Of a DNA stretch of 64,000 bases, positions 7,009-16,025 are shown one piece after another; the stretch's first letter is position 1, and each line of letters opens with the position of its first letter. Position numbers and translations under genes: made by a program. The stretch comes from Deltaproteobacteria bacterium. GTDB lineage: Bacteria > Desulfobacterota > DSM-4660 > Desulfatiglandales > Desulfatiglandaceae. The stretch is taken from the NCBI GenBank assembly GCA_019307815.1, contig JAFDIV010000015.1, positions 26,611-90,610 of the forward strand, read 5' to 3'. The notes beneath the pieces are model-generated. The model was not told where the DNA came from. It saw only the letters and a list, made by a program, of their open reading frames with translations, and made no database searches.

Positions 7009-9219
7009 ATGGGACTGCTCAACGTTGTTTATCGAGTCCAGGGTATTAGCCTGAAATGGAAGTTGCTGATTCCATTTCTTGGGCTTGCCTTTGTGGGCAC
7101 AGTATCACTGGTCTATATCGGACTGGCCTCTCAATACCGGCTGATTAGGGCCCAGGAAAAAAAAGAGATTCGGGGTATCTATAAGGTTTTCCTCTCCGAG
7201 ATTGAACACAGAAAGGCCATGATGCTCTCCATTGCCTCAATGATTGCATCGGATGAGAAAGTTGTTGAACTGTTGAAGGCAAAAAATCGAGAAGGACTTT
7301 TGAAGTGGTTACGGCCTCAGTATGAGAATTTGAGAAAAGAATTTGGTATCAGCATACTTCATCTTCACCTGCCTCCAGGTAGGTCCTTTCTACGTGTCCA
7401 TGACCCAGATGCATTTGGCGAAATGATCGCATATAGAAAGAGCGTGATGGATGCCCTCAAATCCAGGCGTCCGGTAACGGCCCTAGAGTGGGGCATTTCA
7501 GGTCTGGCAATACGAGCTGTGGTACCTATCATTTCTCAACACTCCCTTATTGGGGGTGCAGAAGCAGGTTATCCCTTTGGGAGGCCTTTTTTGCTGCGTT
7601 TGAAAAGGATGTGGGGAGCCGATTTTACCGTCTATGAAAGGAAGGGAAGGGATTCATACGTGCGTATTTCATCCACTCGTGCCGATGGAGGACTGTTTTT
7701 GTCCCTTACAGGGCAGATTGGTGTGCCCCTGAGAAAGCCATCCATTTTGGTGGCGCCTCCAGGTTTTTCCGATGTGACGATCCTCCTTGGCCCCATATTT
7801 GATACGTATGGCGATGTGGTGGGAGTGGTGGAGATAGATGTGGACAGATCCACCATTGAGCATGGTTTGATAAAAACAAAGCGGCTTATGGTGCTCGTGG
7901 CCCTGATTGGGGTGGGCCTATCTTTTCTGTTGACATGGTTCATAGCTTCCCTTTTCGTCCGTCCCATCAAGGAGATTGTGAAAGAGGCCCAGGAAATAGC
8001 TGAAGGAGTGAGGGATACAAGGCTAGAAGAGAGGCCTCAGGACGAGGTGGGACACTTGAGCCGGTCCCTGAATGTGATGCTGGAGTCTCTGAAAGAGAGA
8101 CAAAGACAGATTGAACAATATGCCCATACTTTGGAGCTTAGGGTCAAAGAGAGGACCGCTGACCTGGTGGCCTCGGAAGAGAAATATCGCACGTTAGTGG
8201 ATAACTTGCCTCTGGTGGTTTATAGGATTTTGGAAGACGGTACAGCGGAGTTCATCAATCCCTACTTCACCGAAAAGCTGGGGTATACTCCCGAGGAAGT
8301 CGTGGGCAACCGGGGTTTTTGGCGTACTGTGATATGTGGAAATGAAGACAACAATATGGATATTATCCAGGCCTGTTGGAGGGGAAGAAAGGAATTTCGT
8401 GTTGAGCGCGTGGTGAAGAGTAAGGAAGGACACCCATATGTATTCATTGACCAGGCCATGCCCATGAGGGATAAGCAAGGTAATATCAAGTGGATTGATG
8501 GGATTATGCTGGATATCACTGAATTGAAAAGGCTTCAAGAGCGTGCCTTAAGGGGGGAAGAGATAAGGATTGTGGGGGAGATGTCGGCCCGCTTCGCACA
8601 TGAACTAAGGAATCCATTGGTGACAGCCGGTGGTTTTGCCCGCCGTCTGGTCAAGGCACTACCTGAGGAAGACCAACGCCGCAAATTTGCCGAGATTATT
8701 GTTGAACAAGTCTCAAGGCTTGAAAATATCTTGCGGATTATGCTTTCCTCCATTGAACCGATCCGATTATCCGTTACAGAGGTGGATCTTGGTGACCTTG
8801 TGTCTTCATGCCTTGAGGATTTGAAAGAAGATTTGGAGAAAAAAGACGTCGCATTGCACTTGGATATAGAGAAGGGGCTTCCTCCTATCCATGCTGATGA
8901 AGGGTTACTGATTAAGGCATTTGAGGGCCTATTACAGCATGCCCTGGCCTTGATCCCGCCTGGAGAGGCGTTGCATGTGGAGGCAAAGAGGGATAATGAT
9001 TCCTTAGCCGTGATCATACGACATAGGGCTGTGGGCCTGGACGAGGAAGATATTGAACAGTTCTTTTTGCCTAGACAAATCGAGTGTATGAAAGAGACAG
9101 CGGTAGAGCTTCCCCTTTCCAAACTCATTATCCATCGTCACGGTGGTAAGATAGACGTGTTTCAGAGGAGGTACAGGGATGAGGTGGTGCTTAAAATAGA
9201 ACTGCCATTGTCAACCTGA
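7009..9219 (+). CDS. Membrane sensor histidine kinase (dCACHE-HAMP-PAS-HisKA) with a degenerate ATPase domain
   Basis: A signal-transduction protein of about 736 residues. In order: a first membrane helix (about 15-35), a periplasmic double-Cache domain resembling the dCACHE_3 type (HLPPGRSFLRVHDPDAFG, GLAIRAVVPI), a second helix (about 285-310), HAMP, a coiled coil, PAS (EEKYRTLVDNLPLVVYRI) and HisKA with phospho-acceptor His531 in FAHELRNPLVTAGG. The C-terminal HATPase region keeps the general pattern but lacks the usual motifs. The N-box Asn is replaced in LLQHALALI, the D-x-G motif reads RHRAVGL, and the GTGLGL glycines read AVELPLS; only HRHGGKID at the end looks normal. Start: ATG at 7009 is chosen over an upstream ATG at 6877 because membrane topology begins there. 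No response regulator is adjacent. Confidence 0.85.
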   Translation: MGLLNVVYRVQGISLKWKLLIPFLGLAFVGTVSLVYIGLASQYRLIRAQEKKEIRGIYKVFLSEIEHRKAMMLSIASMIASDEKVVELLKAKNREGLLKWLRPQYENLRKEFGISILHLHLPPGRSFLRVHDPDAFGEMIAYRKSVMDALKSRRPVTALEWGISGLAIRAVVPIISQHSLIGGAEAGYPFGRPFLLRLKRMWGADFTVYERKGRDSYVRISSTRADGGLFLSLTGQIGVPLRKPSILVAPPGFSDVTILLGPIFDTYGDVVGVVEIDVDRSTIEHGLIKTKRLMVLVALIGVGLSFLLTWFIASLFVRPIKEIVKEAQEIAEGVRDTRLEERPQDEVGHLSRSLNVMLESLKERQRQIEQYAHTLELRVKERTADLVASEEKYRTLVDNLPLVVYRILEDGTAEFINPYFTEKLGYTPEEVVGNRGFWRTVICGNEDNNMDIIQACWRGRKEFRVERVVKSKEGHPYVFIDQAMPMRDKQGNIKWIDGIMLDITELKRLQERALRGEEIRIVGEMSARFAHELRNPLVTAGGFARRLVKALPEEDQRRKFAEIIVEQVSRLENILRIMLSSIEPIRLSVTEVDLGDLVSSCLEDLKEDLEKKDVALHLDIEKGLPPIHADEGLLIKAFEGLLQHALALIPPGEALHVEAKRDNDSLAVIIRHRAVGLDEEDIEQFFLPRQIECMKETAVELPLSKLIIHRHGGKIDVFQRRYRDEVVLKIELPLST

Positions 9220-9290
9220 ATCTTTGGCAGAGTCAACAGCACCCAGGGGATCAGGTTTACTTGGTGTGGTTGCCAATAAAGACGCTCAAC

Positions 9291-9320
9291 CTGACAGCTG
9301 ATAGCTGAACGCTGAAAGCT
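9291..9320 (+). repeat. Short imperfect tandem of an AGCTGA-type unit
   Basis: CTGACAGCTGATAGCTGAAC followed by GCTGAAAGCT gives about four imperfect copies of a seven- to eight-base unit in the 188-base gap before plsC. It looks like the low-complexity spacer sequence scattered through many environmental genomes. No function is apparent. Confidence 0.45.
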
Positions 9321-9407
9321 CTATCCGTATGTGAAAGGAGCATTGATACAAGGTCAAAAGGCCTTGTTCGTCTTTGAACTCAAGATTTAGAAAATAAGGC
9401 GTATCAT

Positions 9408-10139
9408 ATGATAAGAAGCTTTCTTGTTAATACCTTTGTGGTTTTCCATAGTATCATGCTGTGTCTGTGGGGACTTCTTTTGGCCCCTTTTGACCGGGAT
9501 GGTCGGCTTATGCATTTTTATGCAGCCGTGCCATGGGCAAAGGTGATCCTATGGGCCTGCGGTGTAAAGGTTTTGGTGAAGGGGTTGGAGAATGCGGATG
9601 CGCATGTCCCCCGAATCTATATGACTAATCACCAAAGTTACCTGGATGTGTTCGGTTTGCTGTCCGTGCTGCCTGTGGATTTCAAGTTTCTAATGAAACA
9701 GGAGCTTATGAAAATACCCCTGTTAGGTTTTGCCATGCGGAAGGTTGGATATATAGGCATTGAAAGGAAAGACCCGCGGAAGGCAGTGGAAAGCATGCGG
9801 GCCGCGGCCGAGAGGATAAACAATGGGGCCTCTGTATTGATTTTTCCGGAGGGAACCAGAAGCCTGGATGGTAGGCTGCAGGAGTTTAAGAGAGGTGGAT
9901 TCAATCTGGCCCTACGGGCTCGGTGTGAGATCGTACCCATTGGGATAGCAGGAAGTGCTAAGCTGTTGCCCAAGGGCAGTTTTCGTGCTAAAAAAGGTAC
10001 TTTTGCCATTTCTATAGGAAGCCCGATTGATACCAAAGGGCATACGAAAAAGACCATTGATCTCTTGATGGAGGAGGTAAGATCAGCCATGGAGGCCCTA
10101 ATAAAGGAGTCTGAAGAATTGCTCTCGCCACATGGCTGA
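9408..10139 (+). CDS. plsC: 1-acyl-sn-glycerol-3-phosphate acyltransferase
   Basis: Transfers the second acyl chain to lysophosphatidic acid, giving phosphatidic acid at the inner membrane. The catalytic H-x4-D motif is present as NHQSYLD, and the substrate-binding motif as FPEGTRS, followed by FKRGGFNLALRA and a PIGI strand. An N-terminal hydrophobic anchor covers about residues 5-27. At 243 residues it has the usual length. The nearest genes are not lipid genes, so context adds nothing. A general PlsC-family acyltransferase with another acceptor cannot be excluded. Confidence 0.9.
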   Translation: MIRSFLVNTFVVFHSIMLCLWGLLLAPFDRDGRLMHFYAAVPWAKVILWACGVKVLVKGLENADAHVPRIYMTNHQSYLDVFGLLSVLPVDFKFLMKQELMKIPLLGFAMRKVGYIGIERKDPRKAVESMRAAAERINNGASVLIFPEGTRSLDGRLQEFKRGGFNLALRARCEIVPIGIAGSAKLLPKGSFRAKKGTFAISIGSPIDTKGHTKKTIDLLMEEVRSAMEALIKESEELLSPHG

Positions 10140-10196
10140 TACCATGATAGGGGGCTTTGTATCAGAGGTGTGTTCAAAGGAAGTACCAGTGGAAAG

Positions 10197-11039
10197 ATGG
10201 ATAGGATAAAGGCCATAATAGAAGGGCGGGGCGCCTGGCCCAGTAGATCAGGTCTTATGGGTATCATCTTGCTGCTTATTGCCTTGGTCCCGGTGAATGG
10301 ACTTTCTTATATATTGCCAGCAGGGCAGATTATTGAGTACATGGGCAAGAATTTTTCTTGTTTTCAGAGCCTAGTTGTACGGCAATGGGCAAAGGCCACA
10401 GATCCCTATGGAGAGGAAGAAATTGAGATGATGGAGCAGAAGGTGTGGCTCAAAGCACCCTGGTTGTCACACTGCGAGATGGGTGCTCAACCCAGCGGTG
10501 ACCAGGAATTTCGGTCCATATCCCATGGCTGTGGATGGTGTGAGCTACCTGAAATATTGCCCCTTTTTCTCCAACACACACCAGAGGAGCTTATCAACTT
10601 GCTTTCCCAATGGGGTATTGACATATCCATAGTTTCCCTGACACATGTAGGTAATGAGGTAGCTTATCGGATCGGGAAGAAAACAGAGATAAGCCCTTAT
10701 CTCATTGTGCAAAGGGATCATTTTTTGCCGGTACTGTTGAGGATTTGTGGTCAGGGATCGGGGACGATTCCATTTACGGTGGAATTTAAGGATTACGACA
10801 AGGTTGGCGAAGGATGGTATCCTAAAAGGATTATCTGTACGGCCGACAGCGGAAAGGAGGAAGAATATGTGGTTCAGCGTGTAGAGGCCAATGTTCCTAT
10901 TGATCCATCTATTTTTTCCAATAATAAGGAGCAGCCCCAAGAGATTCCATCAGAGGCAGTTCATAGCCCGGATAGTAGTGAACGCATCAAGGATATCATT
11001 GAAACCATAAAAAAGACGTATCAACAACCCCTCCAATAA
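10197..11039 (+). CDS. Exported protein of unknown function, possibly LolA-like fold
   Basis: About 280 residues, not recognised with certainty. A hydrophobic stretch (GIILLLIALVPVNGL) near residues 22-38 looks like a signal peptide or anchor. The mature part starts ILPAGQIIEYMGKNF and continues with FQSLVVRQWAKA, then VWLKAPWLSH, reminiscent of the LolA/outer-membrane lipoprotein-sorting fold (a beta layer that reports on a carried lipid). A C-x2-C pair (HGCGWCELPE) sits in the middle. The C-terminus (about 245-280) is polar and probably disordered. The frame is open to a GTG at 10170; ATG 10197 is a guess, as neither has a strong binding site. It sits 15 bases before priA and 57 after plsC. 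Confidence 0.6.
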   Translation: MDRIKAIIEGRGAWPSRSGLMGIILLLIALVPVNGLSYILPAGQIIEYMGKNFSCFQSLVVRQWAKATDPYGEEEIEMMEQKVWLKAPWLSHCEMGAQPSGDQEFRSISHGCGWCELPEILPLFLQHTPEELINLLSQWGIDISIVSLTHVGNEVAYRIGKKTEISPYLIVQRDHFLPVLLRICGQGSGTIPFTVEFKDYDKVGEGWYPKRIICTADSGKEEEYVVQRVEANVPIDPSIFSNNKEQPQEIPSEAVHSPDSSERIKDIIETIKKTYQQPLQ

Positions 11040-11054
11040 GCTGAAACCACGCCC

Positions 11055-13496
11055 ATGGACAAGACCTGTGTTGAAATTGCTGTTCCATTGCCTGTGGACG
11101 GCACCTTTTTCTACCACGTTCCTCCTAACTTGGTGGAGGAGATTAGGGTAGGGTGCAGGGCCCTTGTCCCATTTGGAAACAAAAAGATTGAAGGATACAT
11201 ATTGGGATGGGGAAGACCCACAACAACCTGTGAACTAAAGGAGATTTTCCAGGTTATGGACGCTGAGCCCCTCTTCCCAGAGAGGATGGTCCCTTTCTTC
11301 CGCTGGATATCCGAATACTACATCCACCCCTTGGGTCAGGTGATCCAGAAGACCCTCCCAGGCGGCCTTAATCGACCAACATATAAGGTGGCCTGGCTAA
11401 CGGAAGAGGGATTCAAATGCCTGGAAGGGGGCCAGATCGACAAGCATGATAGGAAAATCCTTGAGACCATTAAGGAGAATCCGGGGAAACGGGTAGGCCT
11501 GTCTTTGGAGGTGCTCAAGAGGCTTGAAAGACGAGGGTGGGTGCGATTACGCGACCACAAGGGGCGGCCTAAAACAGGTCCCCTTTTCCGAACCTTCATT
11601 AGTGCCAGGGAGACCGTCCATGGACCTCGCTCCTTGGAGGAGATAGGAATTCCTTTGAAGGCAAAGGATGAGCAGGCATTTTTGGAATTTATCCTGGACC
11701 ACGGCCCAGTGATGTTATCAGAGCTGTCAAAAAGGTTTACCAATGCACGCTACTTAGTGAAAAAGTGGGCTCAACGGGGTCTGCTTATTTCCCAAAAACG
11801 GCCTGTTTATCGATCTCCCGAAGGGATCGTGTTCCATACTGGGGGCCCTCCGGGCAAGCTTTCTAGGTATCAAGAACAGGCTGTTTTACAGGTCAATGCC
11901 TTGTTGGAAAAAGGGCGTTTTTCCACATGCCTGCTGTTCGGTGTCACCGGAAGTGGAAAAACAGAGGTTTATCTTCAAGCGGTAAAGCGCGCCATTGAAA
12001 TGGGAAAACAGGCCATTGTAATGGTTCCTGAAATTGCCTTGGCCATCTATATGGAGGCGGTTTTCCGATCACGAATTAATACCCGTTTAGCCGTATATCA
12101 CAGCGGTTTGAGCCAGGGGCAGCGGTACGATCAATGGATGCAAATGGTTAGGGGAGAGGTGGATGTGGTCATAGGGGCCAGGTCGGCCCTTTTTTCTCCT
12201 TTGCCGAGACTGGGTCTTATTGTGGTAGATGAGGAGCATGATGGCGCATACAAACAGGACGTTGCCCCCCGTTATCACGGCCGAGATGCAGCAGTTGCCC
12301 GCGGCAGGCTGGAAAATGCTGTTGTGGTCCTTGGCTCCGGGACCCCTTCGGTCCAGTCCTATGCTAACTGCTCATTAGGTCGTTATCGCCTTATTACTAT
12401 GCCTGAGCGGGTGGAACACCGAGAGTTTCCAGAGGTGGAGATTGTGGATATGAAGGCCCTGGCCCAAGCCAAGGATAACGGTGATATCTTGAGCCCCCGG
12501 CTTATGGAGACAATAGCAGACACTCTGAAAAGGGGCAAACAGGGTATGCTATTCCTGAACAGGAGGGGATTTTTCCGGCTGTATATCTGCAGGTTTTGCG
12601 GCACTGCCTTGGCCTGTCCCAACTGTGATGTGTCCCTAATTTACCACTTAGAGCAGCAAAAGCTTACCTGCCACTACTGCGGATATGAGTGTGAGCCAAG
12701 ACAGGAATGCCCTAAATGCCTAAGGAGCGGATTGAGGAGCTGGGGATTCGGCACCGAGCGTCTTGAACATGAACTAAAGATGCATTTCCCAGGGGCCCGC
12801 ATCGCACGTATGGACACGGATGTTGCTCGAAGGAAAGGCCGGGCACAGAGCATTGTAAAAGACTTCCTTGAACATAAGATCGATATCCTGCTGGGCACCC
12901 AGATGATCACAAAGGGCTATGATGTGCCTGAGGTTACCCTGGTGGGTGTGGTAGGGGCAGATCTTTCCTTGGCCTTTCCGGATTTCAGGGCAGCAGAGAG
13001 GACATTCCAGCTTCTCTCGCAGGTGGCAGGTAGGGCAGGCAGGGGCCGAGAGAGGGGGAAGGTCATAATCCAGACCCATAACCCCGATCACTATGCCATA
13101 CGTGCCGCCATTTCCCGTGATTATCTCGGCCTGTATCAAAAAGAGATGGAGCTAAGAGAACAATTGGGCTTCCCCCCTTTTACATATTTGGTGTGTGTGA
13201 GGCTCCAAGGAAATAGTAGGGCACGCACAGAGCAATCAGCTAGGTATCTTAGTGAGAGGCTCAAGAAGACCCTAGAAAGGTGGCCAAAAAGGGGGAAAGA
13301 GATTCAGATCCTTGGTCCAGCAGAAGCCCCCATCGCAAAACTCAGAGGCAAGTATAGGTGGCAGATTCTTATTAAGTCCAAGAGCCCCTACCTCACTCAA
13401 CGACTCCTTAGGGTGGCCAAGAAGAGCTCGGCTTCGGCCCTAAAGACAAAAGGAGTGCAGCTTATTTTGGATGTGGATCCTTATCAGATGATGTGA
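11055..13496 (+). CDS. priA: Primosomal replication-restart helicase PriA
   Basis: Superfamily 2 helicase that recognises stalled forks and reloads the replisome. The 813 residues show the N-terminal 3'-DNA-binding domain (VEIAVPLPVDGTFFYHVP, RALVPFGNKKIEGYILGW) and the Walker A motif GVTGSGKTEVYLQ. The DEEH box is present in VVDEEHDGAYKQ. The zinc-binding insertion has four Cys pairs (CRFCGTALACPNCD, CHYCGYE, CPKC). Motifs V and VI lie in LGTQMITKGYDVPEVTLVG and QVAGRAGRGRERG. The length is somewhat greater than E. coli PriA because of an enlarged region between the DNA-binding and helicase domains. Its 3' end overlaps the convergent Memo gene by 35 bases. Confidence 0.96.
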   Translation: MDKTCVEIAVPLPVDGTFFYHVPPNLVEEIRVGCRALVPFGNKKIEGYILGWGRPTTTCELKEIFQVMDAEPLFPERMVPFFRWISEYYIHPLGQVIQKTLPGGLNRPTYKVAWLTEEGFKCLEGGQIDKHDRKILETIKENPGKRVGLSLEVLKRLERRGWVRLRDHKGRPKTGPLFRTFISARETVHGPRSLEEIGIPLKAKDEQAFLEFILDHGPVMLSELSKRFTNARYLVKKWAQRGLLISQKRPVYRSPEGIVFHTGGPPGKLSRYQEQAVLQVNALLEKGRFSTCLLFGVTGSGKTEVYLQAVKRAIEMGKQAIVMVPEIALAIYMEAVFRSRINTRLAVYHSGLSQGQRYDQWMQMVRGEVDVVIGARSALFSPLPRLGLIVVDEEHDGAYKQDVAPRYHGRDAAVARGRLENAVVVLGSGTPSVQSYANCSLGRYRLITMPERVEHREFPEVEIVDMKALAQAKDNGDILSPRLMETIADTLKRGKQGMLFLNRRGFFRLYICRFCGTALACPNCDVSLIYHLEQQKLTCHYCGYECEPRQECPKCLRSGLRSWGFGTERLEHELKMHFPGARIARMDTDVARRKGRAQSIVKDFLEHKIDILLGTQMITKGYDVPEVTLVGVVGADLSLAFPDFRAAERTFQLLSQVAGRAGRGRERGKVIIQTHNPDHYAIRAAISRDYLGLYQKEMELREQLGFPPFTYLVCVRLQGNSRARTEQSARYLSERLKKTLERWPKRGKEIQILGPAEAPIAKLRGKYRWQILIKSKSPYLTQRLLRVAKKSSASALKTKGVQLILDVDPYQMM

Positions 13497-14412
13497 AAAC
13501 CGCTCCTGCCATATATCCAACCACCCTGTCTTTTTCGCCAGTGACATCACCGGAGTTGGCATAATAGAGAGCCGCACAGCGGGTGGCGCCTAGCCTTTTG
13601 CAGGCTAGAAGCACCGCTATTACAGGTCCTCCTCCACAGGCCTCGCACTCGCCCCGGCCAAGTGCCTTATACAGGCCTTTTGGATCCATGGCTTCCACAA
13701 AGTGGATGAAACGCTTATCCAGTTTCTTGGCCTCAGCATAGGAGTGAAAGTGAGACAAATCCGAACTTGCAATAAGCAGGGTGGAATCCGAGGATCGAAC
13801 TATTTGGGCCAGCACGCGGGCCAGTAAAGCACATGTCTCAAAATCTTGCTGGCCCATTAGTATGGGCACAATAGAGAAGTTGGTAAGTACGCTCTGGAGG
13901 AAGGGAAGTTGAATTTCTAATGAATGCTCTACGGCGTGTACATCTTTGTACCAATGGATACGGGAATCAGTGTGGAGAATTGCCTCTGCTGTGGCACGGT
14001 CCACAGGCACTACCCCTAGAGGGGTACGATAGCCTGCCTGTAGGTTTACAGATATACCTGGAAAGGGAACGCGATGGCTGGGGCCTACAAGGATGACCCT
14101 TTTGAAGGAACGCCCCCTAAGGAGGCGATAGGCGTAAGCTGCCACCTGACCTGAGTATCTGTATCCCGCGTGCGGTACAATAATGGCCTTCAAATGGCCT
14201 TTAAGCGGTGGGACCTTGGCTTGATTCAAGTAGGCATCAACAGTCCTTTTCAATATCTTGGGCGAGCCTGGATACCATGTACCTGCCAGGATAGAAGGTC
14301 TGATGAAGCGGCCTGCTTCATCTTCGGCTCCAAAGGCATCCTTGTCAGCATTAAAGGGAAACCAATAAAATGATAACAGAAGAATCAGGATTGAAATGAT
14401 AAATCGTGCCAT
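13462..14412 (-). CDS. Memo-family protein (AmmeMemoRadiSam protein B) with an export signal
   Basis: Memo-like proteins share the fold of class III extradiol dioxygenases. Recognisable blocks are LAGTWYPGSPKILKRTVDAY, VPHAGYRYSGQVAAYAY, VGPSHRVPFPG, SSDLSHFHSY and CEACGGGPVIAVLLACK, which contain the conserved His and Cys residues. Unusually, the chain starts with a hydrophobic segment (MARFIISILILLLSFYWFPF), so the protein is probably exported or membrane-anchored, whereas the AmmeMemoRadiSam set is normally cytoplasmic. Neither the AMMECR1 nor the radical SAM partner lies in this window. The frame extends to a TTG at 14427; ATG 14412 is preferred. Confidence 0.88.
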   Translation of the reverse strand: MARFIISILILLLSFYWFPFNADKDAFGAEDEAGRFIRPSILAGTWYPGSPKILKRTVDAYLNQAKVPPLKGHLKAIIVPHAGYRYSGQVAAYAYRLLRGRSFKRVILVGPSHRVPFPGISVNLQAGYRTPLGVVPVDRATAEAILHTDSRIHWYKDVHAVEHSLEIQLPFLQSVLTNFSIVPILMGQQDFETCALLARVLAQIVRSSDSTLLIASSDLSHFHSYAEAKKLDKRFIHFVEAMDPKGLYKALGRGECEACGGGPVIAVLLACKRLGATRCAALYYANSGDVTGEKDRVVGYMAGAVFTSSDKDPHPK

Positions 14413-14540
14413 TTTTTTAATCAACAAAACGTGAACTTTGCCAAGGGAAGATCAAGGCCCTTTCTACGATTGATTCAGGAAAATGCTTGCCTTATTATAA
14501 TAAGCTGAGATAAAAATAAAAGCCTTTTGTTTGGCTAATA

Positions 14541-14571
14541 ATGAAGGATTATAGGGGCTGGCTGTGGTGTG
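14541..14571 (+). promoter_or_regulatory. Candidate promoter of the thioredoxin/amidohydrolase/nitroreductase genes
   Basis: In the divergent gap, a TTGTTT-like -35 near 14528 and TATAGG near 14551 are spaced by about 17 bases, some 80 bases ahead of the TlpA-like start. The match is moderate. Positions are approximate because the call was made by eye. Confidence 0.25.
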
Positions 14572-14634
14572 TATCTTGAGGGCCAAGTTTATACGCCAGA
14601 TGGAGAAACTAACGAATAGGGGAATCTTGTAGAC

Positions 14635-15150
14635 ATGATAAAGAGTAGCTGGAAGGCAACTGTTTTAATCATCGTTGCCGTGTGCCTGTTTGCAATAGGG
14701 TGTCACAATGACGTTGGGGCAGGGCCCCAGGCCCCCAATTTTACATTGTACGATCTCAATGGTCAAAAAGTAAGTCTAGAGGAATACAAGGGATCTCCGG
14801 TGCTGTTGGATTTTTGGGCCACTTGGTGTCCACCTTGCCGGATGTCCATACCTGAACTGATCAAGATCCAGGAACAATACAGGGACAAGGGGTTGGTGGT
14901 ACTAGGGCTTTCCTTGGATGATCCATCCCTTGTGCCCGACGCCTATATGAAGGCCTTTAAAGAAGAATTCAAGATAAATTATCGGATTCTGCGCGCAAAT
15001 GAAAGGGTTATGAGGGACTATTTCGGGTATGAAAATGCCGCCATTCCCACCATGTTCCTTGTGGATCGGAAAGGAAGAATTGTGGGCAAAATTGTGGGCT
15101 TCCAGCCACACAGCCTCAAGAAATCCCTTGCGCAGCTTCTTAAGGAATGA
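14635..15150 (+). CDS. TlpA-like thioredoxin-fold lipoprotein
   Basis: Periplasmic thiol:disulfide oxidoreductase of the TlpA/ResA class. The N-terminus is a lipoprotein signal ending in the lipobox AIGC (Cys about residue 23). The thioredoxin domain follows: PNFTLYDLNGQKVSLEEY, then LLDFWATWCPPCRMSIPEL with the redox CPPC, and the cis-proline region AAIPTMFLVDRKGRIVG. At 171 residues it is a single-domain member. It probably reduces or isomerises exported cysteine proteins. Its stop overlaps the start of the amidohydrolase (ATGA), so both are read from one message. Confidence 0.92.
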   Translation: MIKSSWKATVLIIVAVCLFAIGCHNDVGAGPQAPNFTLYDLNGQKVSLEEYKGSPVLLDFWATWCPPCRMSIPELIKIQEQYRDKGLVVLGLSLDDPSLVPDAYMKAFKEEFKINYRILRANERVMRDYFGYENAAIPTMFLVDRKGRIVGKIVGFQPHSLKKSLAQLLKE

Positions 15151-16022
15151 TCATCGACTTTCACACACATCTTTTTCCCCCATCCTTCAGGGAGAATCGA
15201 CAGCGGCTTTTTGAGGGAGAGCCCGCCTTTCGCATGATTTATGGATCGGCCCAGGCAAAGCTGGCAGGCGCGTCAGATCTCCTGCGCCATATGGATGAGG
15301 CCGGTATTCAAAAGAGCATAGTCTTTGGTTTTCCATGGGAGAAGACAGCCAATTTCCAAAGACATAATGACTATATCATGGACATGGTGGCCCGTTATCC
15401 GGATCGGTTTATTGGCTTTTGCTGTTTTTCCCCTCTATCTTTCCAGGCGGCGCGAGAGGCAGAACGCTGTTTGCGCGGAGGACTCAGTGGGGTGGGGGAA
15501 CTGGCCGTATATGCAGGAGGGATGAGCCGATCAGTCGTGGACGCATATGTGGACATAATGGCCGTGTGCCACGAATGGAACGTTCCAGTCCTCATACATA
15601 CCAACGAACCCGTTGGGCATCATTATCCGGGAAAGGCCCCCATGACCTTGAGAGAGATTTACCGTTTTATTAAAAGCTTTCCACATAACCGACTGGTGTT
15701 GGCCCATTGGGGCGGAGGAATCTTTTTCTATGCCCTCATGAGAAAGGAGGTGCGGGATGTACTGAAAAACGTATGGTTCGACACTGCTGCATCACCCTTT
15801 CTCTATCGACCGGATGTGTACCGGTTGGCAGGCGAGCTGGTTGGATATGAAAAGATCCTTTTTGGAACAGACTACCCCCTCTTACCTGCCAAGCGTTACT
15901 TTCAAGAGATGGCCTCTTCTGGTATCTCAGAGGAGAACAAAAATAGGGTCTTGGGAGGTAATGCCGAGGACCTGTTGGGGATCGCGTCTGGTAACCATAA
16001 ACCGAATGTGAAAGGAGGATAG
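15147..16022 (+). CDS. Metal-dependent amidohydrolase, ACMSD/amidohydro_2 type
   Basis: TIM-barrel hydrolase or decarboxylase. The metal-binding HxH motif is at the very start (MIIDFHTHLFPPS), later PVLIHTNEPVGHH supplies a barrel His, LVLAHWGGG another, and LFGTDYPLL the conserved Asp. The 291-residue length fits the amidohydro_2 family. The substrate is unknown; cyclic amides, lactones and beta-keto acids are all known for relatives. It is translationally coupled to the thioredoxin gene and is followed after three bases by the nitroreductase, suggesting a three-gene operon. Confidence 0.87.
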   Translation: MIIDFHTHLFPPSFRENRQRLFEGEPAFRMIYGSAQAKLAGASDLLRHMDEAGIQKSIVFGFPWEKTANFQRHNDYIMDMVARYPDRFIGFCCFSPLSFQAAREAERCLRGGLSGVGELAVYAGGMSRSVVDAYVDIMAVCHEWNVPVLIHTNEPVGHHYPGKAPMTLREIYRFIKSFPHNRLVLAHWGGGIFFYALMRKEVRDVLKNVWFDTAASPFLYRPDVYRLAGELVGYEKILFGTDYPLLPAKRYFQEMASSGISEENKNRVLGGNAEDLLGIASGNHKPNVKGG

Positions 16023-16025
16023 TGC

